Notes: a model not told the origin generated them from the letters alone. DNA of 64,000 nucleotides from Streptomyces sp. A1136 (GCF_004795055.1 NZ_SSBJ01000002.1:186001-250000), one strand, 5' to 3'. Shown: positions 1 to 9,310, counted from the stretch's first letter. Made by a program: numbers and translations.

Positions 1-1563
1 GCCTCCGCCGCGTACCGCGACGGCAAGGTGGACGAGATCCTCAAGGCCAACAACGAGTACCACGAGTCGAAGATCAAGCCGGGCAAGATCTCCCTCCTTG
101 AACCCAACCTCGGCGAGGCCTTCTGCCGGGCCGTGGAGGCCCGCACCCTGGGCCCCGGGCGCAAGCCGCTGATCCAGTCCTTCGGGGCCGACCCGCAGAC
201 CGTCGTCGAGCATTGCCTGGCCGCGTCCCGCATCCGCAAGGAGCGCGACCGCAAGTTGCGCCTGATCACCCTCGTGTGCGGGGTGGTGTTCCTGCCCGGA
301 CTGCTGCTCTGGCTGGGCCTCTTCCAGCTCCGCAAGTCGCTCGGCAAGGGCAAGCGGGGGTCCTGGGTGGGCACCGCGCTGCTGGTCGGCGTGGCGCTGG
401 TCATCGCCGTACTGATGTTCCGGCTGCCGTTCACCGGGTTCTTCGGCCTCTACCTGCGCGCCATGGTCATCGCCCCGGCCGTCGGTTGGTTCCTGGCCCG
501 CCGGCTCTGCGAGACGACCGCGGTGGACATGCGCTCGCGCTGGGACGGTCTGCTCGGCGGGGGCGGGGTGGCCGCGAAGATCCCCGAGGCCGTGCCCGGC
601 AACCCCGACGAGAAGGCCCGCGAGGACCTGCGCCACCAGTTGGCGAAACTGACCGCCGAGGACCGCAGCAACTCGGTCTTCTACGCCGGCCCCAAGGGCA
701 TCCTCGGCATGGGCACCCGCTGGGGCAGCTGGCAGATGGCCGAGGAACTGGTCCCCAAGACCGAGGGCGCCGAGATCCACCCGTTCCGCAGCTGGGACGT
801 CATACGCGCGGTGGACACCGAACTGCGCAAGCTGGAGCGCGGCCCCCTGCACACCGGCGGCTTCCCGACCGCCTCGATCCAGCACTGGATCGTCACCCCG
901 ATCGGCGAGGGAGCCACCGAGGTGGCCCGCCCCACCGGTGAGGACGTGGACACCTTCCTGGTGAAGCCGCACGAGATCACCCGGATCTGCAACGAGCAGC
1001 AGTTCAGCGCGGGCAACCGGCACTACCTGGGCATCCAGTACCCACTCTGGGACGGCCAGCTGGTGATCACCATGCTGGTGACCGTCACCGTGCTCTACAA
1101 GACCCTGCGGGTGGACGTCACCGCGCACGCGCTCGGTCCCGTGCACGGCCTGTTCACCACGAAGTCCGCGCCCAAGACCGTCGAGGTCCCCAAGTCCGTC
1201 CGGTTCTGGGAGACGGTGGAACGCGGCCTGCCGCTGGTGGACGCGGACGAGGTGGTACGTCTGGCCGTGCGGGCCCCCCTGAGCTGGTACCCGCCGATCC
1301 TGGACTACCTGGGCGGCAAGCTGATCCTCCCGGAGCCCTTCGGCGTCCGCCACGTCTGGGCGGGTTCGATGTGGCGCCACCGGTTCATGGCGGACGACGC
1401 CCTGCGCACGGTGACCCCGGTCCTGCGGGCGGTGCACGCCGCCGTGTTCCGGGTGCTGGAGGAGAACGGCGTCGACACCGACCGCTTCATGAACCGCTCG
1501 TCCATCATGAGCGGGGTCATCCAGGAGCCCGCCCCGCGCAAGGCGGACGTCTACGACGCCTAG
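1..1563 (+). CDS. conserved membrane protein, 5' end outside window
   Basis: The frame is open from base 1, so the gene starts upstream of the window. The first possible internal start is a GTG at 28, giving at least 511 residues. Near residues 75-165 (counted from base 28) there are three clearly hydrophobic segments separated by short basic loops. The remainder is a large soluble region with one further hydrophobic stretch near residue 345 that contains LVITMLVTVTVLY. I recognise no catalytic motif and assign no function. Third codon positions are strongly G/C, which supports coding. It ends 77 bases before the convergent HIT gene. Confidence 0.8.
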   Translation, partial: ASAAYRDGKVDEILKANNEYHESKIKPGKISLLEPNLGEAFCRAVEARTLGPGRKPLIQSFGADPQTVVEHCLAASRIRKERDRKLRLITLVCGVVFLPGLLLWLGLFQLRKSLGKGKRGSWVGTALLVGVALVIAVLMFRLPFTGFFGLYLRAMVIAPAVGWFLARRLCETTAVDMRSRWDGLLGGGGVAAKIPEAVPGNPDEKAREDLRHQLAKLTAEDRSNSVFYAGPKGILGMGTRWGSWQMAEELVPKTEGAEIHPFRSWDVIRAVDTELRKLERGPLHTGGFPTASIQHWIVTPIGEGATEVARPTGEDVDTFLVKPHEITRICNEQQFSAGNRHYLGIQYPLWDGQLVITMLVTVTVLYKTLRVDVTAHALGPVHGLFTTKSAPKTVEVPKSVRFWETVERGLPLVDADEVVRLAVRAPLSWYPPILDYLGGKLILPEPFGVRHVWAGSMWRHRFMADDALRTVTPVLRAVHAAVFRVLEENGVDTDRFMNRSSIMSGVIQEPAPRKADVYDA

Positions 1564-1640
1564 GGCGGCCGGCGAGGCGCACCTCCGGGCCCCCTGGGGC
1601 GCGGCGTGCCGGTCGGTGGGCCGACCGGCCGGTGCCCCGG

Positions 1641-2201
1641 TCAGTCGGTCGGCCAGGCCTCCGCGAGCATCCGGCGGGTGTCCGCGAGGAGTTGGGGCAG
1701 CACCTTGGTGTGGCCGACCACCGGCATGAAGTTCGTGTCCCCGCCCCAGCGGGGCACGATGTGCTGGTGCAGGTGCGCGGCGATGCCGGCTCCGGCCGCC
1801 GCCCCCTGGTTCATGCCGATGTTGAAGCCGTGGGCCCCCGAGGCCTTGCGGAGCGCGGTCATGGCCCGCTTGGTGAGCTCCCCGAGCTCGGCCGTCTCGG
1901 GTCCGTCCAGTTCCGTGTAGTCGGCGACGTGCCGGTAGGGGACGACCATCAGGTGTCCGCCGTTGTACGGGTAGAGGTTCAGCACGGCGTACACGTACGT
2001 GCCGCGGGCCACGATCAGCCCGTCCTCGTCGGACATCTCCGGAATCCCGCAGAAGGGACAGCCGTCCCCGGCCTCCGGGCCGGTCGGCTTGTTCTCGCCC
2101 TGGATGTAGGCCATCCGGTGGGGCGTCCACAGACGCTGGAACGCGTCCTGCGTACCCACACCGATCTGCTGCTCCGGCTCACTCGTCATGGGATGCAGCA
2201 T
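1641..2201 (-). CDS. HIT-domain protein (nucleotide hydrolase/transferase superfamily)
   Basis: The 186-residue product carries the histidine triad HLHQHIV near residue 145 and, before it, the beta-strand segment with YPYNGGHLMVVP typical of HIT proteins. A CPFCGIPE pair near residue 42 suggests a small metal site. HIT proteins hydrolyse or transfer nucleotidyl groups (Fhit, Ap4A phosphorylase-like). The natural substrate of this actinobacterial branch is not known to me. Two starts are possible: ATG at 2201, preceded by GGAAGG at good spacing, and ATG at 2189 (product beginning MTSEPEQQ), which has no visible ribosome site. I prefer 2201. In S. coelicolor, as I remember it, a HIT gene also sits beside thrS. 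Confidence 0.93.
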   Translation of the reverse strand: MLHPMTSEPEQQIGVGTQDAFQRLWTPHRMAYIQGENKPTGPEAGDGCPFCGIPEMSDEDGLIVARGTYVYAVLNLYPYNGGHLMVVPYRHVADYTELDGPETAELGELTKRAMTALRKASGAHGFNIGMNQGAAAGAGIAAHLHQHIVPRWGGDTNFMPVVGHTKVLPQLLADTRRMLAEAWPTD

Positions 2202-2268
2202 ATGACCTTGCCTTCCCTGGGCGTGTCGCCGGGGCGTACACCGGCCGGCGACGGGCCATGCTGGGCGG

Positions 2269-2955
2269 ATGCGCGACGATCGGACGACCCGGGAGGCTGC
2301 CTGGGAGCGCCGCACCGAGCTGCCCCTGTTCTATGCCTCCCTGGTCTTCACCGCGAGCTACGCGGTCCGGGTGCTCGCCACCGGGGCGAGCGAGGTCCTG
2401 CGCGACGTGGCGCTGGCATTGACCGGCCTGACCTGGGCGTGCTTCATCGCCGACTACCTGGTCCGGCTGGTACTGAGCCGCCGGCGGGCGCTGGCGTTCG
2501 TCGGCCGGCACTGGCTGGACACCCTCATCGTGCTCCTGCCGCAGCTACGGCCCCTGCGGGTGGTCAAGCTCCACGACGCCGTCCAGGCCAAGACCAACCG
2601 CCCCCGCCGTGAACTGCACGTGCGCGTGATCATGTACGCCGGTCTGGCCGGAATCCTGTTGGGGTTCTCGGGCGCGCTCGCCGTCTTCGACCAGGAGCGG
2701 GACGCCCCCGGCGCCTCGATCCTCACGTTCGGCGACTCGGTGTGGTGGGTCTGCACGACCCTGACGACGGTCGGCTACGGCGACGTGGTGCCCGTGACCC
2801 CCGTGGGGCGGCTGATCGCCTCGGGGCTGATGCTGTGCGGTCTGGCGCTGCTGGGCGCGGTCACCGGTTCGTTCTCCTCCTGGCTGCTCCAGGTGTTCCG
2901 CCGGGAGGACGAGCCGGAGCCCCCGGAGGACGGAAGTCCTCCGGGGGCTCTCTGA
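2269..2955 (+). CDS. potassium-channel-like membrane protein (6TM/1P type)
   Basis: The 228-residue protein has four hydrophobic segments, a re-entrant pore region and a last membrane helix. The selectivity filter reads TTVGYGD near residue 165, the canonical K+ channel signature. A segment with alternating Arg (LRPLRVVKL) near residues 90-100 resembles a reduced S4, but the voltage-sensor charges are sparse, so I would not claim voltage gating. The tail is short, acidic and Pro-rich. There is no Shine-Dalgarno motif. A CATGCT box ends six bases before the ATG, so the message may be leaderless. The last codons form a perfect hairpin (see terminator at 2917). Confidence 0.92.
   Translation: MRDDRTTREAAWERRTELPLFYASLVFTASYAVRVLATGASEVLRDVALALTGLTWACFIADYLVRLVLSRRRALAFVGRHWLDTLIVLLPQLRPLRVVKLHDAVQAKTNRPRRELHVRVIMYAGLAGILLGFSGALAVFDQERDAPGASILTFGDSVWWVCTTLTTVGYGDVVPVTPVGRLIASGLMLCGLALLGAVTGSFSSWLLQVFRREDEPEPPEDGSPPGAL
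2917..2950. terminator. terminator hairpin inside the 3' end of the channel gene
   Basis: A perfect 15-bp inverted repeat (GAGCCCCCGGAGGAC and its complement) with a GGAA loop lies within the last codons of the channel gene and begins 19 bases beyond the thrS stop on the minus strand. There is no U-tract, which is common for Streptomyces terminators. Being symmetrical it could end both convergent transcripts. Confidence 0.7.
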
Positions 2956-2968
2956 GGGCCGTGCCGGG

Positions 2969-4945
2969 TCAGACCTGGACCCGGTCCTCGACGACCTTGG
3001 CCAGCTTGGCCAGCGCCTCGTCCTTGGCGATGCCGTTCTCCTGCGAACCGTCGCGGTAGCGGAAGGAGACGGTGCCCGCGGCCATGTCCTCGTCACCCAC
3101 GATGATCATGAACGGAACCTTGAGCTTCTGGTGGTTGCGGATCTTCTTCTGCATGCGGTCGGAGGAGGCGTCCACCTCGACGCGCAGGCCCTTCTTCTTC
3201 GCCTCGGCGGCGAACGCCTGGAGGTACTCCACGTGCCCGTCCCCGATCGGGATGCCGACCGCCTGGACAGGGGCCAGCCACGGCGGCATGGCGCCGGCGT
3301 AGTGCTCCAGGAGAACGGCGAAGAAGCGCTCGATCGAGCCGAACAGCGCACGGTGGATCATGACCGGGCGTTGGCGCGAGCCGTCCGGGCCGGTGTACTC
3401 CAGGTTGAAGCGCTCCGGCAGGTTGAAGTCCAGCTGGACCGTCGACATCTGCCAGGTGCGGCCGATGGCGTCCCGGCACTGCACCGAGATCTTCGGGCCG
3501 TAGAAGGCGGCGCCGCCCGGGTCCGGCACCAGCGGCAGACCCTGCTTCTCCGCGACCTGGCGCAGGGTCTCGGTGGCCTCTTCCCAGATCTCGTCCGAGC
3601 CGACGAACTTCTCCGGGTCCTTGGTCGACAGCTCCAGGTAGAAGTCGGTCAGACCGTAGTCCCGCAGCAGGTTCAGCACGAAGGTCAGCGTGCGGTCGAG
3701 CTCCTGCGCCATCTGCTCCTTGGTGCAGTAGATGTGCGCGTCGTCCTGGGTGAAGCCGCGCGAGCGGGTCAGGCCGTGCACGACGCCCGACTTCTCGTAC
3801 CGGTACACGGTGCCGAACTCGAACAGCCGCAGGGGCAGCTCACGGTAGGAGCGACCGCGCGCGTCGAAGATCAGGTTGTGCATCGGGCAGTTCATGGGCT
3901 TGAGGTAGTAGTCGGTACCACCGTCGAGCTGCATGGGGGGGTACATGCCCTCCGCGTACCAGTCCAGGTGGCCGCTCTTCTCGAAGAGGGTTCCCTTGGT
4001 GGCGTGCGGGGTGTAGACGAACTCGTAGCCCTCTTCCTCGTGGCGCTTGCGCGAGTAGTCCTCCATGGTGCGGCGGATGACGCCGCCGCGGGGGTGGAAG
4101 ACGGCGAGGCCGGAGCCGATCTCGTCCTGTACGGAGAACAGGTCGAGCTCGGTGCCGAGCTTGCGGTGGTCGCGCTTCTCGGCCTCGGCGAGGAAGTCGA
4201 GGTGGGCCTTGAGCTCGTCCTTCGAGGGCCAGGCGGTGCCGTAGATGCGCTGGAGCATCGGGTTCTTCTCGCTGCCGCGCCAGTAGGCGGCGGCGTTGCG
4301 CATCAGCTTGAACGCCGGGATGTTGCGGGTGGTGGGCAGGTGGGGACCGCGGCAGAGGTCCTTCCAGCACAGCTCGCCGGTCTTGGCGTCCAGGTTGTCG
4401 TAGATGGTCAGCTCGCCGCCGCCCACCTCGACGTCCGCGCCGTCGTCGCTCGACGCGGAGCCCTTGATGCCGATGAGCTCCAGCTTGTACGGCTCGTCGG
4501 CGAGCTCCTCGCGGGCGGCCTCGTCGGTCACGACGCGGCGGGCGAACCTCTGGCCCCGCTTCTGGATCTCCTGCATCTTCTTCTCGATGGCCTTGAGGTC
4601 ATCGGGGGTGAAGGGCTTGGCGACGTCGAAGTCGTAGTAGAAGCCGTCGCGGACCGGCGGGCCGATGCCCAGCTTGGCCTCGGGGAAGAGCTCCTGCACG
4701 GCCTGGGCCATGACGTGCGCGGTCGAGTGGCGCAGGATGTCGAGGCCGTCCTCGGAGGAGATCTCCACCGGCTCGACGGTCTCGCCCTCCCGCACCTCGT
4801 ACGCGAGGTCCTTGAGTTCGCCCGCGACGCGCGCGGCCACGACGGTGCGCTCGCCGGCGAAGAGCTCGGCCGCCGTAGTGCCCGTGGCCACCACGCGCTC
4901 GTCCCGCTCGGAATCGCGTTGGATGATCACACGGACGTCTGACAC
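2969..4945 (-). CDS. thrS: threonyl-tRNA synthetase
   Basis: This 658-residue class II synthetase charges tRNA-Thr. It has an N-terminal TGS domain (about residues 1-65), an editing domain with the HSTAH zinc/editing motif (about 77-81), the class II core with NCPMHNLIF and the motif 2 region [18 protein letters not shown], and a C-terminal anticodon-binding domain. The start is GTG at 4945, preceded by AGGAGA at six bases. Longer open frames upstream run through the promoter region and are rejected. The length equals that of other actinobacterial ThrRS. I saw no T-box or leader peptide in the 122 bases separating it from the divergent acetyltransferase. A TACGAT box near 4995 may be its -10. 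Confidence 0.98.
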   Translation of the reverse strand: MSDVRVIIQRDSERDERVVATGTTAAELFAGERTVVAARVAGELKDLAYEVREGETVEPVEISSEDGLDILRHSTAHVMAQAVQELFPEAKLGIGPPVRDGFYYDFDVAKPFTPDDLKAIEKKMQEIQKRGQRFARRVVTDEAAREELADEPYKLELIGIKGSASSDDGADVEVGGGELTIYDNLDAKTGELCWKDLCRGPHLPTTRNIPAFKLMRNAAAYWRGSEKNPMLQRIYGTAWPSKDELKAHLDFLAEAEKRDHRKLGTELDLFSVQDEIGSGLAVFHPRGGVIRRTMEDYSRKRHEEEGYEFVYTPHATKGTLFEKSGHLDWYAEGMYPPMQLDGGTDYYLKPMNCPMHNLIFDARGRSYRELPLRLFEFGTVYRYEKSGVVHGLTRSRGFTQDDAHIYCTKEQMAQELDRTLTFVLNLLRDYGLTDFYLELSTKDPEKFVGSDEIWEEATETLRQVAEKQGLPLVPDPGGAAFYGPKISVQCRDAIGRTWQMSTVQLDFNLPERFNLEYTGPDGSRQRPVMIHRALFGSIERFFAVLLEHYAGAMPPWLAPVQAVGIPIGDGHVEYLQAFAAEAKKKGLRVEVDASSDRMQKKIRNHQKLKVPFMIIVGDEDMAAGTVSFRYRDGSQENGIAKDEALAKLAKVVEDRVQV

Positions 4946-5067
4946 CGGTCTCTCCTGAACTCTGGGGGTGCGCGAGCGAACACTGCGCGCCTGAATCGTA
5001 CCGAGCGCGGGGGCCGCGCCGCCAAACGGTTGTCCCGCCGCCCCGGGAAGCCCTCTACGGTGGCCCC

Positions 5068-5568
5068 ATGCCGAAGACGACCGGGCCCGTGCGGCCCTTG
5101 GACCTGACCGACGACGCCACCGCTGCCGCGGTACACCGCGTCGGGCGCGAGGCGTACGCGGTGGAGGCGGGACTGATCGGCTTCGACGGGATACCGGCGC
5201 TGCGCGAGAGCCTCGCGCAGCTGCGGGAGCGGCCCCTGCGCTGGCTGGGCGTGAGCGGCGCGGACGGGGAGATCGCGGGTTTCCTGGCATGGGAGGAGGA
5301 AGCCGACGGCTCCGTCTGCGTCGACCGGCTGTGCGTGGCCCCGACGGCCTTCCGCCGGGGCATCGCCTCGCTCCTGCTGCGGCACCTGCTGACCGACACC
5401 GTCCCCGACCGCCGGGTCACGGTCTCGACGGGCGCCGCGAACGCCCCGGCGGTGGCCCTGTACGACCGCCTGGGCTTCCTCCGCGGCGACGACTTCTCCC
5501 CCGCCCCGGGCCTGGTGATGGCCTCCTTCACCCGCGACCCGGGAGGAGAGGTCCAGGGCGTGGTGTAG
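5068..5568 (+). CDS. GNAT-family N-acetyltransferase
   Basis: The 166-residue protein is a single GNAT domain. The acetyl-CoA-binding region lies in [20 protein letters not shown] (about 88-107), with the RxxGxA/G signature altered to RRGIAS. The closing beta-strand segment [14 protein letters not shown] is typical of the fold. The substrate cannot be deduced. It diverges from thrS. A TACGGT box ends six bases before the ATG and no ribosome site is visible, so a leaderless transcript is likely. Confidence 0.88.
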   Translation: MPKTTGPVRPLDLTDDATAAAVHRVGREAYAVEAGLIGFDGIPALRESLAQLRERPLRWLGVSGADGEIAGFLAWEEEADGSVCVDRLCVAPTAFRRGIASLLLRHLLTDTVPDRRVTVSTGAANAPAVALYDRLGFLRGDDFSPAPGLVMASFTRDPGGEVQGVV

Positions 5569-5650
5569 AAGGCGGGCCACGGCGCGGTTTCGGAACACGC
5601 CCTCGGCCCGGCCCCCGCCGTCCGGGGGCAGCGACCGGCGGGCCCGACCG

Positions 5651-6889
5651 TCACTCGTCGGACGGCAGGACGTCGGACGGGTCGAAGGGCTCGTCCAGCG
5701 ACTTCATCAGGCGGTCCCGTTCCACCTCGTCCAGCGGGACGGGGACGACGTCGGTGGCCTCGGTCAGCCGCCGGAAGCCGCCCCGGCGCTGGAGCCGGCC
5801 GCTCATCCGGACCGGAAGGCCCACCAGGTGCGCGTGTCCGGCGACCCGGTACGCCTCCTCGTCGAGCCGGGCCCGCACCTGCGGCACCTCCGCGCCCGCC
5901 AGCACCCGCAGCCGCACCGTCCCACCGCCTCCGGGGGCCGAGCGCCGCATCCGGACCACCGCCCCGACGACCCGGACCGGGACGGCCGGCTCGTCCCGGG
6001 TGTAGCGGGCGGCGGCCTCGCGCAGTACGGGGAGGTCACCCGGGGAGAACTCCACCGGCTCCGGTCGCGCCGCGCACCCCGCGGGCACCCCCGCGGCCGG
6101 GGACCAGGCCAGACAGACGCGGGCCCCCTCGGAACCCCGTACCAGGGCGATCAACGCCTCCGCCAGCTCGCGGCTGACGCCGGCGCCCACCGCCGCGTCG
6201 AAGGCCTCCATGCCCCCGGTGGCCCGCCGGTAGTCCACCGCTTCGCGCGCCGCGTGCAGGGCGTGGTGCAGCCGGGTCACGACCCCCCGCCCCCCGTCCA
6301 CCGGGAGGTACGCGGTCAGCCGGCGCCCGCCCGGCGAGGGGCCCACGAGCACGCCGTCCAGGCTCCGTCGGGCCTGGGCGCGGTGCCGCGCGCCGTAGTA
6401 CCCGGCCCGGGCTCGGACGGCGAGGGCGCCGGCCAACAGCACCTGGCGCGCGGCCGTACGGAGCTGCTCCTGCACGGGCCACGCCTCCGGCCGCCGCGCC
6501 GCGTACGCGCCCTCCGGGAACTCCCGCTCCCAGCGGATCTCGTCGCTCGGCACGCTCAGCCCGAAGAGCACCTCCCGCGCCGAGGGCAGCCCGCCCTGCG
6601 ACAGCGCGGTCAGCGCCTCCTCCAGGAGGTCGGCGCAGTCCGGGAAGGTCCGGCTCTCCGGGACGAGGAGGCTGGTGCCCGGGCGGCCCGGCGGGGTCCA
6701 GCGTCCGTACCGTCCGGCGGCGCCGCCCCGTCGCAGCCAGCCGTGCCGGTGCAGGAGCGCGCCGAGTACGGCCGGGTCGACGTGCGCGGCGTCGGGCGTC
6801 GCGGGGGAGGTCGGGTCCACGAAGGGAGACGGGTCCGCGTACGGCGACGGGGACGACAGCGGTTCGAGGCGTGGTGCGTTCCGGTCCAT
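5651..6889 (-). CDS. uncharacterised protein with C-terminal OB-like domain, coupled to DUF4365 gene
   Basis: The 412-residue product is encoded immediately after the DUF4365 gene. The stop of that gene and this ATG share one base (TGATG), so translation is probably coupled. I do not recognise the N-terminal 300 residues, which are Arg/Ala-rich and predicted soluble. Residues about 310-395 contain a run of alternating strands (VRVVGAVVRMRR, VRLRVLAG, VRMSGRLQRRGGFRRL) that looks to me like an OB fold, a nucleic-acid-binding barrel. That reading is inference. The coupling suggests the two proteins act together. The longer open frame to 7069 overlaps DUF4365 and is rejected. Confidence 0.82.
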   Translation of the reverse strand: MDRNAPRLEPLSSPSPYADPSPFVDPTSPATPDAAHVDPAVLGALLHRHGWLRRGGAAGRYGRWTPPGRPGTSLLVPESRTFPDCADLLEEALTALSQGGLPSAREVLFGLSVPSDEIRWEREFPEGAYAARRPEAWPVQEQLRTAARQVLLAGALAVRARAGYYGARHRAQARRSLDGVLVGPSPGGRRLTAYLPVDGGRGVVTRLHHALHAAREAVDYRRATGGMEAFDAAVGAGVSRELAEALIALVRGSEGARVCLAWSPAAGVPAGCAARPEPVEFSPGDLPVLREAAARYTRDEPAVPVRVVGAVVRMRRSAPGGGGTVRLRVLAGAEVPQVRARLDEEAYRVAGHAHLVGLPVRMSGRLQRRGGFRRLTEATDVVPVPLDEVERDRLMKSLDEPFDPSDVLPSDE

Positions 6890-7479
6890 CAGGGTGTCCC
6901 TCCCGACCCGACCCGGGTCATGATCTCGCAGAGCGCCCGGTCGTCGAAGATCCGAGTGGTGGGTATCCGTACGGTGGTCCGGCGCCGGCCGGTCACGGGG
7001 TGCCCGGCGAGATTGGTCCAGTAGCAGCAGTGCCGCAGGTCGAGCCGGTCGTGCCCGGCGCTGAGCCACTCCCCGCGCTCACGCGGGACGAGCATCACCA
7101 CGAGGATCTTGTGGACGGCGACCGGGGTGCGGGCCAGCTTCACGAGGTGTTCGTTGTCGAGGGTGAAGCCGAAGGTGGCTCCGGCCGGCCGCGGCGGTAT
7201 CTGGTAGGTCGCCTTCAACTGCACCTTGATGGTGACCTCGTCGTCGATGACGTGCTCGGACGCGCCGTGACTGACGTGCCAGTCGATGCCGTTGTCGGGA
7301 AAGGGCTGGGACAGCGAACACCCGGCCGCGGCGGCGACCGCGTGCAGGTATCCCACCTGGAGGGTCTCCATGCAGGCGGTGGTGGCGAGTGAGCCGCGCG
7401 ACGGTCCGGTCGCCGCGTCCGTCCGCGGTCCGATCCGCCCTTGCAGCACCCCGCCCGGTTCGGGCTGCGCGAGCGCCAT
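6889..7479 (-). CDS. DUF4365 protein, PD-(D/E)XK nuclease-like
   Basis: The 196-residue protein matches what I know of DUF4365: a short helical start (METLQVGYLHAVAAAAG), then NGIDWHV with D66 and a following strand EVTIKVQLKAT carrying Q87-L88-K89. A D...QxK arrangement is the core of many PD-(D/E)XK-fold nucleases, where Q replaces the second acid. Nuclease activity is therefore plausible but unproven. DUF4365 domains occur elsewhere fused to or beside defence and NTPase genes. Here the gene is first in a two-gene unit with the OB-like protein and faces a DnaQ-type exonuclease across 210 bases. The start could also be the Met at residue 37. Confidence 0.83.
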   Translation of the reverse strand: MALAQPEPGGVLQGRIGPRTDAATGPSRGSLATTACMETLQVGYLHAVAAAAGCSLSQPFPDNGIDWHVSHGASEHVIDDEVTIKVQLKATYQIPPRPAGATFGFTLDNEHLVKLARTPVAVHKILVVMLVPRERGEWLSAGHDRLDLRHCCYWTNLAGHPVTGRRRTTVRIPTTRIFDDRALCEIMTRVGSGGTP

Positions 7480-7689
7480 GGCCGGCTCCCCATGCCTTCC
7501 GGGCTCTGCCTCGTGAGGGGTGGTGGGGGTGACGACCGATCAGGCGTGCGGTCACCCAAGGAGGTTGTCTCCGCAGCGGACCGGGGCCAAACGGCGTACG
7601 GGGCAAACAGCCCGGGTATCACCGATTCGGGCAAGGGGTGGCGAGTTCCCGTCGCGCCCCATCTGCCGATCGGGGACGAGGAGTTCGCC

Positions 7690-8415
7690 ATGACACGCTG
7701 GTACGAGGGACCGCTGGCCGCATTCGACACGGAGACGACCGGGGTGGACGTCGAGCAGGACCGGATCGTGTCCGCCGCGCTCGTCGTGCAGGAGTGTGCG
7801 GGCGGCCGGGTCCGCACCACGCGCTGGCTGGTCAATCCGGGCATCCCGGTGCCCCGGGGCGCCACGGAAGTGCACGGCCTGACCGACGAACACCTCCAGC
7901 GCAACGGCCGTTGGCCGGCGCCGGTGGTGGAGGAGATAGCCCGCTCGCTCGGCGAGCAGCAACTGGCAGGCCGGCCGGTGGTGGTGATGAACGCGCCGTT
8001 CGACCTGACGCTGCTGGACCGGGAGTTGCGCAGGCACCGGGCGTCGTCGCTGGCGCGGTACCTGGACGACCGGCCGCTGACGGTGCTGGACCCGCGGGTG
8101 TTGGACAAGCACCTGGACCGCTACCGCAAGGGGCGCCGGACGTTGGGCGACCTGTGCGCGCACTACGGGATAGAGCTGGAGGGCGCGCACGACGCGGCGG
8201 CCGACGCGTTGGCCTCGCTGGAGCTCGTCCGGGCGCTCGGACGCCGCTTCGCGGGCCGGCTGGAGCGGCTGACGCCCGCCGAACTGCACGCGCTGCAGGC
8301 GGTGTGGCACGCGGCGCAGGCGCGGGGGCTACAGGCCTGGTTCGCCCGTCAGGGCACCCCGGAACCGGTGGACCCGCACTGGCCGCTGCGGCCGGAGCTC
8401 CCGGCCGCGGCGTAG
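7690..8415 (+). CDS. DnaQ-like 3'-5' exonuclease
   Basis: The 241-residue protein is a stand-alone DEDDh exonuclease of the Pol III epsilon/RNase T superfamily. The three Exo motifs are visible: DTETTG at 13-18, NAPFDLTLLD near 100 (Exo II Asp present), and the Exo III segment HDAAADA near 167, with His and Asp in place. It lacks a polymerase or helicase partner domain, so it acts in trans, probably on DNA or RNA 3' ends in repair or RNA turnover. The ATG at 7690 has GAGGAG upstream at good spacing, so the 83-codon upstream extension of the frame is rejected. Confidence 0.93.
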   Translation: MTRWYEGPLAAFDTETTGVDVEQDRIVSAALVVQECAGGRVRTTRWLVNPGIPVPRGATEVHGLTDEHLQRNGRWPAPVVEEIARSLGEQQLAGRPVVVMNAPFDLTLLDRELRRHRASSLARYLDDRPLTVLDPRVLDKHLDRYRKGRRTLGDLCAHYGIELEGAHDAAADALASLELVRALGRRFAGRLERLTPAELHALQAVWHAAQARGLQAWFARQGTPEPVDPHWPLRPELPAAA

Positions 8416-8460
8416 GCGCGCTCCGGAACACCACGGGCACGGCATCCGGAAAAAGCGGAA

Positions 8461-8488
8461 GGCCGGTCCGTCTTGCGACGGACCGGCC
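8461..8488. terminator. terminator hairpin between exonuclease gene and tRNA-Val
   Basis: A perfect 12-bp stem (GGCCGGTCCGTC) with a TTGC loop. Read on the minus strand it lies 9 bases beyond the tRNA and is followed by TTCCGC and a run of five T, so it serves the tRNA; it can also stop the convergent exonuclease transcript. Confidence 0.8.
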
Positions 8489-8496
8489 TGTCCCGG

Positions 8497-8568
8497 TGGG
8501 CGATACTGGGATCGAACCAGTGACCCCTTCGGTGTGAACGAAGTGCTCTCCCGCTGAGCTAATCGCCC
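8497..8568 (-). tRNA. tRNA-Val, anticodon CAC
   Basis: The 72-nt cloverleaf on the minus strand has a 7-bp acceptor (GGGCGAT/ATCGCCC), D arm GCTC/GAGC, anticodon stem CTTCG/CGAAG with loop TTCACAC, and T arm ACTGG/CCAGT. The anticodon CAC reads GUG. The discriminator is A, and the following bases CCG show that CCA is not encoded. A near-identical gene lies at 9354. Confidence 0.97.
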
Positions 8569-8580
8569 GGAACGGGTTGA

Positions 8581-8610
8581 ACAATACAAGAGCCCCGGGG
8601 TTCTGTTCAA
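8581..8610 (-). promoter_or_regulatory. promoter of tRNA-Val(CAC)
   Basis: On the minus strand TTGAAC (8605-8610) and TATTGT (8581-8586) are separated by 18 bases. The -10 ends 12 bases before the tRNA 5' end, leaving a short leader. The -35 overlaps the stop codon of the upstream SRPBCC gene. Confidence 0.7.
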
Positions 8611-9083
8611 ACCGCTGCCGGCCGGGCCGCCAGCCACGCCGCGAGAGCACGCTGCCCGGCGCGCATCATGAGGGTGTGGTTGAGCCGGAACAGGGGCCGC
8701 CCGGGCACCGCGAGGCGGCGCATCAGCGGCCGGCGCACCTCGACCTCCTGTTCGTAGACGGCGCGCGTGCCGGTCCCCCGCGTGCGCACGGTCCATCGCG
8801 CCCACCCCTCGACGTCCCCGCTCAGCGCGACCTCCAGCACGCCGCCGGCGGGGTCGCGGAGCAGCTCGGTGACGGTGACGCGCAGCTCGTAGGGCAGCGC
8901 GGAGCGGATGACGGCGGTGGCCGCGTCGCCGGCGGCGGATTCGAGGCGGCGGACCTGGGGCCACCAGCGCGGGTAGTCCTCGACCCGCTCCAGGGCGCGG
9001 TAGACGAGGGCGGGCGGGGCGTCGAGGTCCCACACGCTGCGGAAGCGGAAGCGGCTCCACCCGTGTCGGGGGCTGTGATCCAT
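8607..9083 (-). CDS. SRPBCC-family protein (polyketide cyclase/START-like)
   Basis: The 158-residue protein has the Bet v1-like pattern: an initial strand (FRFRSVWDLDAPPALVYRAL), the conserved ERVEDYPRWWPQVRRLE helix-strand turn, a central antiparallel sheet and a long C-terminal amphipathic helix (LMMRAGQRALAAWLAA). Such proteins bind hydrophobic ligands in a deep cavity. No ligand can be inferred here because no pathway genes adjoin it; both neighbours are tRNA-Val genes. I take ATG at 9083 (MDHSPRHG) as the start, since the longer frame has no ribosome site. Confidence 0.85.
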   Translation of the reverse strand: MDHSPRHGWSRFRFRSVWDLDAPPALVYRALERVEDYPRWWPQVRRLESAAGDAATAVIRSALPYELRVTVTELLRDPAGGVLEVALSGDVEGWARWTVRTRGTGTRAVYEQEVEVRRPLMRRLAVPGRPLFRLNHTLMMRAGQRALAAWLAARPAAV

Positions 9084-9310
9084 GCTCCCAGCCTGCCCCG
9101 ACTCCCGCACGACCATCCCCGTAGGCCGGGCGACCACGACGGTCCGGAGGTCCCCTCGACGGCCTCCCTACGGCTTCGCGACGGCCCGTCCGGGCCCCGC
9201 GGAAGCCCCGCGGCGCGCTCCCCGGCCCGTCGGACCGGCCGTCCCGCGCGAGGGCGTCGCAGGCCCCGTACAGCCCTCCCGGGCGGCGAGGCGCGGGCTC
9301 GGACACGCCG

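Noticed and set aside
3131..4942. 603-codon plus-strand frame opposite thrS
   Set aside because: Antisense shadow of thrS with no family-like sequence.
4946..5067. T-box riboswitch for thrS
   Set aside because: The 122-base gap is too short and lacks the T-box sequence and specifier stem.
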